A stretch of DNA of 43,899 nt from Spirochaetota bacterium (GCA_020048755.1 JAIFMD010000060.1:1-43899); one strand, 5' to 3'; positions 9,877 through 20,544 are shown, counted from the first letter of the stretch. The notes: generated from the sequence alone by a model not told the origin. Numbers and translations are program-made.

Positions 9877-11860
9877 CGGCGAGGTCTATAGCCACTGCTG
9901 CGAGCAATGGTGCGGCCGAGACCCCGGATCCTGTCGCCTCGCGCATCCACTGGTTGGGCGTGAGGCGACCGAGCCTGCACATCCGGCCCATGGACTCGCC
10001 TACCCTCCTTCCGGCCATCGCGGCCTCTATCTGGAAGGCTATCAGGTGTCCGAGCGGGTAGTCCGGCAAGTACATAGCCAGTTCGATCATGTGCGCGTAC
10101 ACCCCCAGCACCAGTGCGTCCCTGAAGCCATACGCGCTGGCAAAGTAGCGGTTCCAGACGTCCCTGGCTATCGTCATTGCGGCTTCGCGAAGGTCGCGGG
10201 CAGTGCAGTCAGGATGGGCATACAGCCACTGCCACAGTTCCATGTCCACAAGGCCTACGCCCGCTATCTCGCAGGTGATCCAGTAATCAGACAGGGCCGA
10301 TGGTCCCTGCGGCGCGCCATCAATACCGAGGATGGCCAGGTCGCGGGCCTGGAACACGAACGCGAATGCCTCGGTAAAGGCGTTGTTGGGCACGCCGGAC
10401 ATGAAGTACTCGTCGATGCCGTGCAGGGAGAACACCTGCTCGACATTGTGTCCCAGTTCGTGGCACGCGATGTTGAAGCCCTTGTAGTCCATTCCCGTGG
10501 CCGGAACGCGGGTGCGCAGATGGACGGAATCGGAACGCTTTGCAGCGGGCATGGCATGGCCTGAACCACGGGCCGGGTCGACCTCGATGCGCTCCGCGAG
10601 CCAGCGGGCGGTTTCAGTGTCAAAGCCCAGGACGCCCAGGATGCGCGGCAGGTCTGCCTTGAATGCACGCGCATCGGGATACCGTTTCCGCGTTACTGCA
10701 TCAAGGTCCGCCTCGTTGACGGCCCTGGCAGCCCCGAAGCCCCTGTACCAGACATCGAAGGCCTCGAGCGGGCGGCCGAGCCGCTTTCCGAGTAGCTCCG
10801 CGGCCTGTTTCAGCGCTGGTGACGACAGGACTTCATGGAAAAGCCGTTTTACATCACGCTCGGGAAGCTCACGCTCGACGTTGAATTTGCGCTCAACGAG
10901 GCTGGGGTTGTCCGGGCACCACAGGTCGTATTCCCGCTCGGCGTTGAAAATGGCCAAGAGCCGGCCATAGCGTTCATCGCCTTCACGCGCGGCGTCTACC
11001 AGTGTTCCGGCCGTGTTCCAGGTTTTTCCGGTGTATGGATCCCAGGCAAGCTGCAGGGAATCAATGAAGCCGAGGGGAATGGTGCCATCGACGATGCGCT
11101 CCATGGCCTTGTACAGCAGGCGCTGTTTTGAGAGCGCTGCGGGGTCGGCGTAGAGGGCCTTGATTTCGTCACGGAGGTTCCAGTGCATGAGGAGGCGCTT
11201 GTCGTCGGGGAAGTATGCGGCACCAGTGGCTCCAGCAGCCGCAGTAGTTTCTGGAATGCCATGGGTATCGCGGAGGAGCGAGGGATACAGGTAGTAGCCG
11301 GCGATGTAGGTTTCCGCGGCTGCAAACGCGGAGGACAGGCGCTGGGCGGCGCCTGACGGAACCCGTTCAGTAAAAAGATCGCCGAGCCGGGCCTCTGCCC
11401 ACTGGCGTCTGGTCCAGGCTGGCCCTTCCTTCTGCTTAATCTCCAGGCTTTTGTAAGGGAAATTCAGGTGGACGACGAAGGCAAGCTTGTTGGCGAAAAA
11501 ATCGTCTGACAGGTGCGCATGCGGGGACCATTCTGACAGGATGGCATCTACGGGCAGGACGGGGCCTTGTTCGATGTGGACACCCCACTGAAAGGTCCTG
11601 GACACCGCGAGGGCGGAACCGTAGAGCTCTTCGAATACCATTTCAAGCCTGGAGAACAGGCCGTCGCGTCCGGCTTCCGTCGCGGCAAACTGCGAGGAGC
11701 AGAATGACTCGAAATCTTCTACTGTGCCATCCTCATCCCGCCAGTAGGTTGCGGCACAGAGTACACCTTCAAGAGCCCTCTCGCGGCAGGCCTCACCTTT
11801 TTCTTCTGCCAGCCGGTTGACTATCTTCTCTACGACGGCATCCTTCAACCTCAGGTTCAT
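9866..11860 (-). CDS. Zinc metallopeptidase of gluzincin type (HExxH...E)
   Basis: [13 protein letters not shown]...[17 protein letters not shown]; start trimmed to ATG at 11860 ([13 protein letters not shown]) to resolve overlap with the divergent gene. Confidence 0.75.
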   Translation of the reverse strand: MNLRLKDAVVEKIVNRLAEEKGEACRERALEGVLCAATYWRDEDGTVEDFESFCSSQFAATEAGRDGLFSRLEMVFEELYGSALAVSRTFQWGVHIEQGPVLPVDAILSEWSPHAHLSDDFFANKLAFVVHLNFPYKSLEIKQKEGPAWTRRQWAEARLGDLFTERVPSGAAQRLSSAFAAAETYIAGYYLYPSLLRDTHGIPETTAAAGATGAAYFPDDKRLLMHWNLRDEIKALYADPAALSKQRLLYKAMERIVDGTIPLGFIDSLQLAWDPYTGKTWNTAGTLVDAAREGDERYGRLLAIFNAEREYDLWCPDNPSLVERKFNVERELPERDVKRLFHEVLSSPALKQAAELLGKRLGRPLEAFDVWYRGFGAARAVNEADLDAVTRKRYPDARAFKADLPRILGVLGFDTETARWLAERIEVDPARGSGHAMPAAKRSDSVHLRTRVPATGMDYKGFNIACHELGHNVEQVFSLHGIDEYFMSGVPNNAFTEAFAFVFQARDLAILGIDGAPQGPSALSDYWITCEIAGVGLVDMELWQWLYAHPDCTARDLREAAMTIARDVWNRYFASAYGFRDALVLGVYAHMIELAMYLPDYPLGHLIAFQIEAAMAGRRVGESMGRMCRLGRLTPNQWMREATGSGVSAAPLLAAVAIDLAAIS

Positions 11861-12011
11861 CACGGGCCTCCTCGATACCATCGATCGTAATCCGGCGCAT
11901 TCTGACAGGCAAGGGACCGTGCTGGAAAAGGCGGCAAATATCGGATATTGTTTTATCCAGGGATTGTACGACCCGATTCCAGTAAAAGTTTGCCAGCCCG
12001 AGGAGCCGACC

Positions 12012-14030
12012 ATGCAACGCTCTACCCGCATCCGCTTGACGACAGCATTCGCCGCCCTTGCATCGATGACCTTCATCGCAGCCACGTCGACCAGGCCCTT
12101 CGATCCGCTGGAATCGGTACCGGCCGGGGCTGTCGCTGTCGTTACGATAGGTGATCCGTCAACGCTGTTGCGGAACATTACCGGATTCCTCCATGGTGCG
12201 GGACTCGAAGAACCGGCCGTTGCCATTGAAGATTTCGTATCCTCATTGCTGGCTCCTTCGGATGGTGGCGAGATACCTGAAAGCGCAAGGACCTTGTTCA
12301 ATGCCGTAGATCTGGGCAGGCGGCTGATCGTAGCGGTGTACCCGGGAATGGAGACCGCCGGGCGACCGGCTGCACTGTTGTTCCTACCCCTGCGTTCCAC
12401 ACTTTCGCCGAAGGAACAGATGGAGCTGAATGCGGCCATCAACGAGACGCTGGAATCGGAAACCGAGCCTGGTTCAATATCAATGGACTACCCGGGTTAC
12501 GTCGTCGTACGTACCGACAGCGCTGATATTCCAGCTTACGGTTCCGGTGCCACCATGGACCTGGCCAGGCTGGCTGCCTATTCAGCCTCGAGCATAGCGG
12601 TCTGGGCTGACCCGAATGCCGGAGCGCAGTACCTGGACCTGCTGCCCGACAATATAGGCGCTCTATTGCCCGGTCCGGATGACGGTTATCAGGATGACTA
12701 TGAATACTGGTCTGAAGACGTGCCGCTGGACACTGAAATTGAAGAAGAATCATTCGTCGACAATGAAGCCTGGATTGACAACGAGGCTGTTGACAACGAG
12801 GAATCCGGAGGCTTCACCGACAACGAGGCCGATGTGGATGTCGTGAATCCTGTCGACAACGAGCAAGCCGAGGAGAGTATTGAATACGCCGAAGACTACT
12901 CCTGGGACGACGAACCGGAGTTCGAAGAAGCAGATGGTCCACCGTCAGCCGATCCTTTCTCAGGTGCATTTGACCAGATCGGCGAAACTCTGAAACAGGG
13001 GCTGGAGGAACTCGCCGGCATCGAATTTGCGGTCATAGTCCAGAAGGACAGAATCTGGGTCAGGGCGGGTGTGGAACTGAATGCTGGGGGTAGCCTCGCG
13101 CCTATGGCCAGGCGCGCCGCCGCAGGCGATGCCTCGTTGCCCTACCTTGCCTACTGTGAGGCTGATTCACTGGTTTCTGTCGCCTGGTCGGCACCCTACG
13201 ACTGGAGCCTTCCCCTCGTAGAAGCAATGTACGAGCTCGTACTGCCGAATGATGAACTCGCCGGAGCAGCCATGGCGAGCATGAAGGCATATGCTGCCGC
13301 CGCAGGAATGAACGGCGGGATGTCCCTTGGAGTAGACCCTTCCGAAGAACTCATGCTCGCCATCCGGGCTGGTATCGACGCTGACGACGGAAATATGCTG
13401 GAACTGCTGTCACGAGGCCTGGGACTCAAGGTCTCGGGAGCCCTCGAACTCACCGACCGTCAAGCCTTCCGTGATGCAGCTGCCAAGGCAATCGATTTTG
13501 CCAAAGACCCTGCTTATGGTGAGATACTGGCTTCTTCCGGGTTTTCCATCGATATAAACCGCGCAGTAGGCGTAGTGGAGGGCATGCCCTACGACGCCTA
13601 CACCTATTCGTTCATATCCCAGGGAGGATCAGGAGACCAGGCAGCCGCTGTGGCTGAACTGATGGGGAGACTCATTTCACCGGTATACATCTACAAAGAC
13701 GACAAGGCATTCTTTGGATTGGGCTCACTCAAGGATGCCACCGCTGCCATACCCAAGACTGGCGCCAGGCTTCCACTCCGCACGGACAAGACCTTCAAGG
13801 CCCTCAGGGCCGGAGCGCCGGCCGACACCCGCGCCCTCTTCTACCTCTCTACCAAGGCGCTATCCAGGCTTCTCTTGCGCGCCCGACCGGCTGACCAGGC
13901 ACCACTGGGCTACAACGCCGGCAACCTCTCTGGCTTCCTGTCCTGGCTCGATGCATCCCCAACCACGGTTGGCTTTGGCATGGGGATAGGCGCGGAAGAC
14001 ATCAAGGCCATCGTGGCGGTATTCAAGTAG
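12012..14030 (+). CDS. Secreted/membrane-anchored DUF3352-like protein with acidic DNE repeat insert
   Basis: Signal-peptide-like N-terminus MQRSTRIRLTTAFAALASMTFIAATS after the 12012 ATG; long soluble body; internal D/E-rich segment. Confidence 0.7.
   Translation: MQRSTRIRLTTAFAALASMTFIAATSTRPFDPLESVPAGAVAVVTIGDPSTLLRNITGFLHGAGLEEPAVAIEDFVSSLLAPSDGGEIPESARTLFNAVDLGRRLIVAVYPGMETAGRPAALLFLPLRSTLSPKEQMELNAAINETLESETEPGSISMDYPGYVVVRTDSADIPAYGSGATMDLARLAAYSASSIAVWADPNAGAQYLDLLPDNIGALLPGPDDGYQDDYEYWSEDVPLDTEIEEESFVDNEAWIDNEAVDNEESGGFTDNEADVDVVNPVDNEQAEESIEYAEDYSWDDEPEFEEADGPPSADPFSGAFDQIGETLKQGLEELAGIEFAVIVQKDRIWVRAGVELNAGGSLAPMARRAAAGDASLPYLAYCEADSLVSVAWSAPYDWSLPLVEAMYELVLPNDELAGAAMASMKAYAAAAGMNGGMSLGVDPSEELMLAIRAGIDADDGNMLELLSRGLGLKVSGALELTDRQAFRDAAAKAIDFAKDPAYGEILASSGFSIDINRAVGVVEGMPYDAYTYSFISQGGSGDQAAAVAELMGRLISPVYIYKDDKAFFGLGSLKDATAAIPKTGARLPLRTDKTFKALRAGAPADTRALFYLSTKALSRLLLRARPADQAPLGYNAGNLSGFLSWLDASPTTVGFGMGIGAEDIKAIVAVFK
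12756..12874 (+). repeat. Degenerate tandem DNE(A/E/Q) repeat coding segment
   Basis: VDNEAWIDNEAVDNEESGGFTDNEADVDVVNPVDNEQ: five DNE units, encoded by repeated gacaacgag/gacaatgaa. Confidence 0.85.
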
Positions 14031-14062
14031 GCTGAAGGGCCCGCTGACCAGAGTGCCCCGGA

Positions 14063-14899
14063 TCACCGCTTTCCTGCGACAAAACGCTCGACGACGGCCC
14101 GGTAGGCAGGGTCAGCCCACGCGTATTCCAGGATCGCCTCCAGGTAACCGCCCGGCTCGCCGGTGTCCAGACGCTGTCCCTCCACGCCCTTCCAGGAGAC
14201 CTTGCCGGCGGCAATCATCCTGTCCAGCGCGTAGATGTGGTAGTACTCGCCGGCACCGTGCTGCTTCCAGCCTTCAGCGAGGAGGTCAAAGAACTCCGGG
14301 GTATACAGGTAGCGGCCGATTGAAATCTCGTGGCTGGGCTCGCGGCCCTTCGCGGGCTTCTCTATGAAGCCGCGTACGCCGGTACCATCCGGAGCGGGGT
14401 CTATGACGCCATAACGGGAGACATCACCCGGATCATGGACGGCCGCCAGCACGCAGTGGCCCGTTTTTTCGTACACGTCGATGAGCTGGCGGGCCAGCGG
14501 CACGGTGCCGAAATGCAGGTCGTCAGGATAGGCCACGACGCAGGGTTCGCCGCCCAGGAACGGCGCGGCCTGGAGCAGGGCATGGCCCGTACCGCGCATT
14601 TCAGTCTGGCGCACGAACGAGATGTGCGCCTTGGGCGGAGCGATGAGCGCAGCTTTGTCAGCCTTGCCTTCGCGGGCAAAGACTGCCTCGAGCTCAGCCT
14701 CGTGGTCAAAGTAGTCGTCGAGCGCCTTCTTGCGGCGGCTCGTGATGATGATGATGTCTTCGATGCCCGACGCGACGAATTCGTCGACGACAAAGCCAAT
14801 CGAAGGCTTGTTGATGAGTGGGAGCATTTCCTTGGGCACGGTCTTGGTGACCGGAAGGAAGCGGGTGCCGTAACCGGCGGCGACTATTATGCCTTTCAT
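14063..14899 (-). CDS. galU: UTP--glucose-1-phosphate uridylyltransferase
   Basis: MKGIIVAAGYGTRFLPVTKTVPKEMLPLINKPSIGFVVDE; start at ATG 14899. Confidence 0.94.
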   Translation of the reverse strand: MKGIIVAAGYGTRFLPVTKTVPKEMLPLINKPSIGFVVDEFVASGIEDIIIITSRRKKALDDYFDHEAELEAVFAREGKADKAALIAPPKAHISFVRQTEMRGTGHALLQAAPFLGGEPCVVAYPDDLHFGTVPLARQLIDVYEKTGHCVLAAVHDPGDVSRYGVIDPAPDGTGVRGFIEKPAKGREPSHEISIGRYLYTPEFFDLLAEGWKQHGAGEYYHIYALDRMIAAGKVSWKGVEGQRLDTGEPGGYLEAILEYAWADPAYRAVVERFVAGKR

Positions 14900-15012
14900 G
14901 GAACATGATGATACCCGGCGAACCGGATCTAGCCAAGCCCGGGTACCTCGAAGGATCACCGGTCACCGCCCGCCTTTGAGCAGTGGCCGGATAAGCATTA
15001 AAGAAACCTGAG

Positions 15013-16977
15013 TTACCCGTGTATGCCCAAAGCCCAAGGGACCCAGCCGGGATACCCCAACTCAAGCGTTAGGACGAGTGTTTGCCATGCCGGTCTGACA
15101 GTGCCCGTCCTTTTGCCGAATTTGGCCATGGCTGGCAAGGCAAACGGTAACTCTGCCGCATGCAAGGCTTCGATCCCGAGCCAGATTTTAAACCAGGTAG
15201 ACGGATCCAGCCCGACGCCGACCCCGAGCGCTCCGATACCCGCGAGCACTAGCGGCCCCCACGTTACTATGAACGTGGTGAGGGCTTGCGATTTCCAGAA
15301 CAGCTTGTAGACATACCGCTCCTCGTAGACGCCTCGAAGCGAGGCTACGAAAGCGTCATCCTCAAAGGACAACAACCTTTTTTTCTCGGCGTGATCCATC
15401 GGAGGCATGGGCCAGGCTATCCAGGACGAGGCTCTGGCCGCTCCGTCCGGTCCGACGGGAACGGGCGGCTCCGACGAGGTCTCGAACGGAACGTCGAGCC
15501 GGACGCCCGCACGTATCAGCTTACGCCGGATTCCCCGCGTCCTGACGGTTTCCTGGAGAATAGCTATAAAATTCCTGTTATGCAGCGACAGGACCCGACA
15601 AGACGTTTTTGTTATCTGGTGGATGGCCATGTGGGGCGCGTTGGCGAACGGCATGCAGCCCTCGACAAAAACATCCGCCTTCTGGCCAACACGACGGCCG
15701 CAGCTGCCCACGACAAGTTTTTTTCCTGGCAGCGCGAACATCGACGCCTCGTCCCAAGCCTTGCCGTCGGCGTCGTACCACACCGGATCCGCGCCTTGAG
15801 TGCCGGTTCCCGCGAGTCCGGGACCTATGATGATGACGCCCGGGGTCGTCGGCTTGTACCCTTCAGCCTCGACGAGCGACAGGCCGAAGCGCGTAGTGGC
15901 AGCGCAACCGCCCCAGCAGGCCTGCTCGACCGATCGGGCGAAAGCTGGACCAGGTGCGCCGGTTGCCTGCTTGCGGTCTATGCCTACGAGAATCCTGAGG
16001 CCGGGGAAGGCCTTTTTAACGCGGTCGGAGAGGAGCGATTGATCCGCGGGCCTGAACGGCACAGGCGTGGCGTCGCCTATAAGCTTTACGCCTTCGGGCT
16101 CGCCGAAGCCCAACTCGTCGGCGACCCGCATCAACTCTATGGACGAAGGCTCGAAGCCCATGATGCGGGTAGCTACACGATCGGTCTCCACGGCGTGATC
16201 GCCCGCGATGACGAGGCGGCTGTCCACGGGGTCGACCGGTGCTGGACACTCGCCCTCGCCACCGACAACGCCGTCGATGAACACAAGGTCCGGCTTGAAC
16301 AGGTACAGCATCTCGACGAGTTTGCGGTCTATTGCATAGTGGTGGTGACGCTGACGCAGGTTGTACGGTATGACACCCATTGCATTCTTGAACCCAAGAG
16401 TTACACCGGTATACAGGTTTGTCTTGAGCTTGGGAACAGAAACGTACGCTGCTTCACCCCGGACAACCTCGGAGAAGACACGCGGTACGAGTATTTCACG
16501 CTGCACGCCGGCCTTGGGAAGAAAGTACCTGTCTACCGGCATCTCTTCCAGTGCATAGAGGCCACAACCGCGCCGCCTGGCTAGCCTGTCGAGCCCGGAA
16601 GTCCGGAATGAAGCTCGTGTGGGATTGCCCCGCCCCGACGACTCAACGATATCGATGGAGCCGGCCCTGGCCGATATCCATAGTATCAGCGCGTCCAGCA
16701 CACGGGGGTCAGTCGTCTCAGGGGAAACTGGTGCGACCGTGCCAAAATGGTCGTATACCGTCACGAGGTTGGGCTTGACCAGCACACGCCTGTCTTTGAA
16801 CCTGGCACCGACTCCAGATTCAGCGTCGAGCCTGTCCATCGCGGTAAACACCGCAGTCCTGATGGCTGACACTTCGGGACGATCGTCCCAGGCTGCGGTA
16901 CCGTAGTCCCGCGAAAGTGCTGCACAATCCGGCACAAATTCGTGCCGCGGTAGTCTCTCGATGACGATGGTTGCCAT
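15013..16977 (-). CDS. DUF362 domain-containing protein with C-terminal membrane segment
   Basis: VLVKPNLVT, PKLKTNLYTGVTLGFKNAMGVIP, PDLVFIDGVVGGEG motifs; hydrophobic C-terminus; start at ATG 16977. Confidence 0.83.
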   Translation of the reverse strand: MATIVIERLPRHEFVPDCAALSRDYGTAAWDDRPEVSAIRTAVFTAMDRLDAESGVGARFKDRRVLVKPNLVTVYDHFGTVAPVSPETTDPRVLDALILWISARAGSIDIVESSGRGNPTRASFRTSGLDRLARRRGCGLYALEEMPVDRYFLPKAGVQREILVPRVFSEVVRGEAAYVSVPKLKTNLYTGVTLGFKNAMGVIPYNLRQRHHHYAIDRKLVEMLYLFKPDLVFIDGVVGGEGECPAPVDPVDSRLVIAGDHAVETDRVATRIMGFEPSSIELMRVADELGFGEPEGVKLIGDATPVPFRPADQSLLSDRVKKAFPGLRILVGIDRKQATGAPGPAFARSVEQACWGGCAATTRFGLSLVEAEGYKPTTPGVIIIGPGLAGTGTQGADPVWYDADGKAWDEASMFALPGKKLVVGSCGRRVGQKADVFVEGCMPFANAPHMAIHQITKTSCRVLSLHNRNFIAILQETVRTRGIRRKLIRAGVRLDVPFETSSEPPVPVGPDGAARASSWIAWPMPPMDHAEKKRLLSFEDDAFVASLRGVYEERYVYKLFWKSQALTTFIVTWGPLVLAGIGALGVGVGLDPSTWFKIWLGIEALHAAELPFALPAMAKFGKRTGTVRPAWQTLVLTLELGYPGWVPWALGIHG

Positions 16978-17174
16978 GTGCAAAACCTCCACGAAATTCT
17001 TGTCCAGTGGTATCAACCTTACGGTTTAATCACTGTTAATTACATGACTCAAAATGATTTATGCATATAAAAACAAGTTTTCAGACATACCATACATCAA
17101 TCGCCGGCCCTGGAACAAGTTAGCTCAAAAACACCCCAAAGGTTTGTACCACTGAAGAAAGAAAGCCATGACTG

Positions 17175-17200
17175 GCAAAACCGAATATATTCGGTTTTGC
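17175..17200. promoter_or_regulatory. 26-bp perfect palindrome, candidate TetR operator
   Basis: GCAAAACCGAATATATTCGGTTTTGC equals its own reverse complement; lies between divergent DUF362 and TetR genes. Confidence 0.75.
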
Positions 17201-17266
17201 TATACACCCTATTGCGAACATGGTATCCTGTCAACTGAAATTTGACCTTGTCCCGGGGGAGCACCG

Positions 17267-17911
17267 ATGAGCCTGAACGATAGACAAACCCAGGGCATTG
17301 ATCCGTCTGTACGGCGCAGAACAGGAACCGGTACCAAAAAAGGCCGGGAAACCAGAGACCGAATCTTCGCTGCGTCAATAGCACTGATTACAGAAAAAGG
17401 CTACGACGAGGCGACAGTCCCCGACATATGCGTGGAGGCGGGTATATCCACCGGCAACTTTTATCACCATTTCAGGTCCAAGAGCGACATTCTGCTGGCG
17501 TACGTCATAGATGAGAGTGACGCCCTTCTTAAGTACTACCAAAGCCTGGAGAACAAGTCCCGCCGCGAAGCGTTGCTCTTGTGCGTCGAACGCTTCTTCA
17601 GTTATTACGCGCTCAAGGGCCGTAATTTCGTTGCCAGCTTCCTTTCCATACTACTGCTCGAAGGCGGCGCATGGTTTAGCCCGGATGAATTGTCACTGCA
17701 GACCATTACACGGGACTCGATAGAACGAGGTGCAGCATCGGGGGAATTCATCAACGGACCGCTCCTTGAAGAAGCACTGGAACTGGCGACGGGCCTGGTC
17801 TGGGACCTCTCATGTTCCTGGTGTGTAGCGGGAGGCCCCGACGGACTCTCGTCTTTGGCTAGAGTACGTTTCGAGCGGCTGTTGACTCTGCTCGACAATC
17901 GAGTCGATTGA
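17267..17911 (+). CDS. TetR/AcrR-family transcriptional regulator
   Basis: RDRIFAASIALITEKGYDEATVPDICVEAGISTGNFYHHFRSKSDILLAYV HTH. Confidence 0.93.
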   Translation: MSLNDRQTQGIDPSVRRRTGTGTKKGRETRDRIFAASIALITEKGYDEATVPDICVEAGISTGNFYHHFRSKSDILLAYVIDESDALLKYYQSLENKSRREALLLCVERFFSYYALKGRNFVASFLSILLLEGGAWFSPDELSLQTITRDSIERGAASGEFINGPLLEEALELATGLVWDLSCSWCVAGGPDGLSSLARVRFERLLTLLDNRVD

Positions 17912-18013
17912 CGCCAGCAACCAACCCTCTTACAATGCCCCGCAGATGGAATACTCCGAGATGAGGGTACCGGACAGCAGAACGGTTTTGCCCGGACACA
18001 GAAATAAAACCGC

Positions 18014-18627
18014 ATGAAGATACTGTGCGTCTCCGATCTGGTCGATCCGCTCGTCGATTCTCCGGGCATACGGGAACGGTTCACATCGTGACGGCACTGA
18101 ACAAACCGCTGCTGTTCGTGTTTGGCAACCACAACCTCAAGGACTATCACTACTACCGGCCCGCAGCTGGCACCAGACCGCCATTTCCGGTACATGATTA
18201 CAAGTATGATGCCGGCACGACCTATACGGGTTTCAAGATCCGCAGGGAATCAGGACTCATCATACTGGGGCTGGGAGGGTCACTCCGGTACAACAACGGC
18301 CTGAACCAGTACAGCCAGTCGGAGATGTGGCTACGCGTGTTCTTGCGGGTGCCCGTTCTGCTCTGGAATACGCTGGTCCACGGAAGGGCCGTAGACATCG
18401 TGCTTACCCATGCACCGCCACGTGGCATCCATGATCGCAGAGACCTGTGCCACCGCGGTTTTGATGCGTTCCTGTGGCTCATGCGCGTATGGAAGCCCCG
18501 CTATCTGGTGCATGGTCATGTGCACCTGTACGATGCCCGCGAGAGCCGGAAAGCCCGGTTCTGCGATACGACGGTCCTGAATGCCTACGGGCACTACCTG
18601 CTGGATACGGAGGCCGATCATGCCTGA
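18014..18627 (+). pseudogene. Calcineurin-like metallophosphoesterase with out-of-frame internal deletion
   Basis: ATG 18014 gives MKILCVSDLVDPLVDSPGIRERFTS* (frame 2, stops at about 18091); continuation TALNKPLLFVFGNHNLKDYH...VLTHAPPRG...YLVHGHVHLY is in frame 1. The segment with the GD metal motif is absent. Confidence 0.72.
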
Positions 18628-19546
18628 CACCTTTGACGATATGGCCGCCATGGATTTTTCCCGCGCGCGTCTGGCCGAAGCGCTCTCGCACATTGGAAGC
18701 TTCATGACACCGGGCAAGCGGCAACTTCTGGCTCTGGACGAAGTCCGATCCATCCTGAAGATACGTGGTGAAGAGTACCGCGGAGTACTGCCGGTGCCGC
18801 TGGACATGATCATAGGCTCGGAGGGACGGTACCGGGATTTTGCCCGCGGTTTCCTGCCGCGACATGGCTACCTGCGCGACCGCTGGGTACGCGTCGATTC
18901 GGCCCACTACCACGACGTCATCCTTCCGCCGGTTCGTCTCTACGAACTGGGTGGCGCTTATTTCGTGCGTGACGGCAACCACCGAGTCTCGGTAGCCAAG
19001 CTCCAGGGCACGCTCGAGATTGATGCCGAGGTGGTCTCACTCAGTTCGACGATACGCATCGACAAGGGCATGAGCATGGATGACATCAGGCATGCGCTCA
19101 TCGAGTACGAGAAGAAGGAATTCTATGCCCAGACCCTGTTCGGTCAGATAACGGACGACGCGGACCTGGACTTCACGAGCCCCGGCGCCTACGACCAGAT
19201 CGTCGAACACATCCTGGTGCACAAGTACTATATGAACCAGGGCACCAAGGAAGAAATGGACTTCGTCATGGCCCTGGATTCATGGTACCGCACGGTGTAT
19301 GTGCCGATTGCCGAAACGATCAGGGCAGAACGCCTCGTTACCCGTTTCCAGGACCGCACGGTGGGTGACTTGTACCTCTACATCGTCAAGCACTGGGACG
19401 CCCTCAAGAAGCGCTACGGCATACACTACCCCGCTTCGGAAGCGGTCAAGGATTTCAACATCCGCTACGGCAAGGGTTTCTGGAAAAGCCTCGGATCCGC
19501 CATCGCCGGATTGTTCAGAAAAAAGGGACCTGCCCCTCGAAGCTGA
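18620..19546 (+). CDS. ParB/sulfiredoxin-fold-like protein (ParB N-terminal-like domain)
   Basis: VRLYELGGAYFVRDGNHRVSVAKLQG resembles ParB N-terminal box; start ATG 18620. Confidence 0.68.
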   Translation: MPDTFDDMAAMDFSRARLAEALSHIGSFMTPGKRQLLALDEVRSILKIRGEEYRGVLPVPLDMIIGSEGRYRDFARGFLPRHGYLRDRWVRVDSAHYHDVILPPVRLYELGGAYFVRDGNHRVSVAKLQGTLEIDAEVVSLSSTIRIDKGMSMDDIRHALIEYEKKEFYAQTLFGQITDDADLDFTSPGAYDQIVEHILVHKYYMNQGTKEEMDFVMALDSWYRTVYVPIAETIRAERLVTRFQDRTVGDLYLYIVKHWDALKKRYGIHYPASEAVKDFNIRYGKGFWKSLGSAIAGLFRKKGPAPRS

Positions 19547-19561
19547 CGAAGGCCGGCCCGG

Positions 19562-20374
19562 TCAGGGACAGGCGCGGAGCCGTCCATGCACCAGGACGAC
19601 GGTGACGGGCGGATCCGCAAGGCCGTTACGCCAGCGGACGAGCGCGCTGGAGGTAGACCCGGTGCCGCAGGCAAGCGTCTCGGCCTCGACGCCGCGCTCG
19701 AAGGTGCGTACGAAGAGGCGCTTGCCGCGCAACTCGGTGAAGTTGGCGTTGACGCCTTTTGCGCCAAAGTCGGCATGGTGCCTCACGGCCTGCCCGAGCG
19801 TCTCCAGTGGTACCGCGTCAATGTCCGCAAAGGCCTGGCTGCCATCGCTGTCCAGAATGGCACCGATATCGATCACGAAATGCAGGCTGCCCACGTCGAC
19901 GAAACGGCCGCACAGGGTCAGGTCGCCCACGCGGATGGTGCGCGGCTCATCCATGCGGAACCGGGGATCAAGCTCGAAGCGCGCCTGGCCTTCCGCCAGG
20001 GAGACGCCAGCGTAATCGGCACCCGCGAAGCGGAAGCGTATACGTTCACCCGCCCGCACCAGGCCGAGTGTCCGGGCACGCTCGATTGCGCAGCGGGCCC
20101 CGTTGCCGCAGAGCATGCCGCCCGAGCCGTCGGCGTTGTAGAAGTCAACCTCGAAGGCAAACCCGCCCGTGCCTGGCGTCATTATCATCAGCCCATCGGC
20201 ACCGATGCCGTAGCGCCTGTCGCACAGCCTGACGATCACGTCGCTGCTCAACGGGGCATGGGTCGCGAGTTCCAGATCGTCAGCCTGTACCACGATGAAG
20301 TCGTTGCCCGCGCCGCAGAGTTTGGCGAACGGGAGCGTTGCTTTTGTACTACTCATAGATACAGAGTTTGCCAT
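19562..20374 (-). CDS. dapF: Diaminopimelate epimerase
   Basis: FAKLCGAGNDFIVVQ, ADGSGGMLCGNGARC, ERGVEAETLACGTGSTSSA; both catalytic Cys motifs present. Confidence 0.96.
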   Translation of the reverse strand: MANSVSMSSTKATLPFAKLCGAGNDFIVVQADDLELATHAPLSSDVIVRLCDRRYGIGADGLMIMTPGTGGFAFEVDFYNADGSGGMLCGNGARCAIERARTLGLVRAGERIRFRFAGADYAGVSLAEGQARFELDPRFRMDEPRTIRVGDLTLCGRFVDVGSLHFVIDIGAILDSDGSQAFADIDAVPLETLGQAVRHHADFGAKGVNANFTELRGKRLFVRTFERGVEAETLACGTGSTSSALVRWRNGLADPPVTVVLVHGRLRACP

Positions 20375-20544
20375 GCGTATAACTATATAGAAGGTTTGAT
20401 GGCTGCGGAAGCACTCGACCACAAATCCGGACTCATAGATTGATACTCACTCCGCCTTGGATCCTGTTGCACCAGGAAACGCGGAAAAATTATTGGCATT
20501 CTCAAAATGGATTTTCAATGTTACAGTATATATGAAAATATAAA

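Noticed and set aside
11861-12442. N-terminal extension of the peptidase ORF to 12442
   Set aside because: It would overlap the divergent gene starting at 12012; the extension is Ser/Thr/Ala-rich shadow sequence; MNLRLKDAV at 11860 is a natural start.
15286-16584. 432-aa plus-strand ORF
   Set aside because: Fully antisense to the well-supported DUF362 gene; composition typical of a GC-rich shadow frame; no recognisable motifs.
19586-20443. 285-aa plus-strand ORF
   Set aside because: Antisense to dapF, whose both active-site motifs are intact.
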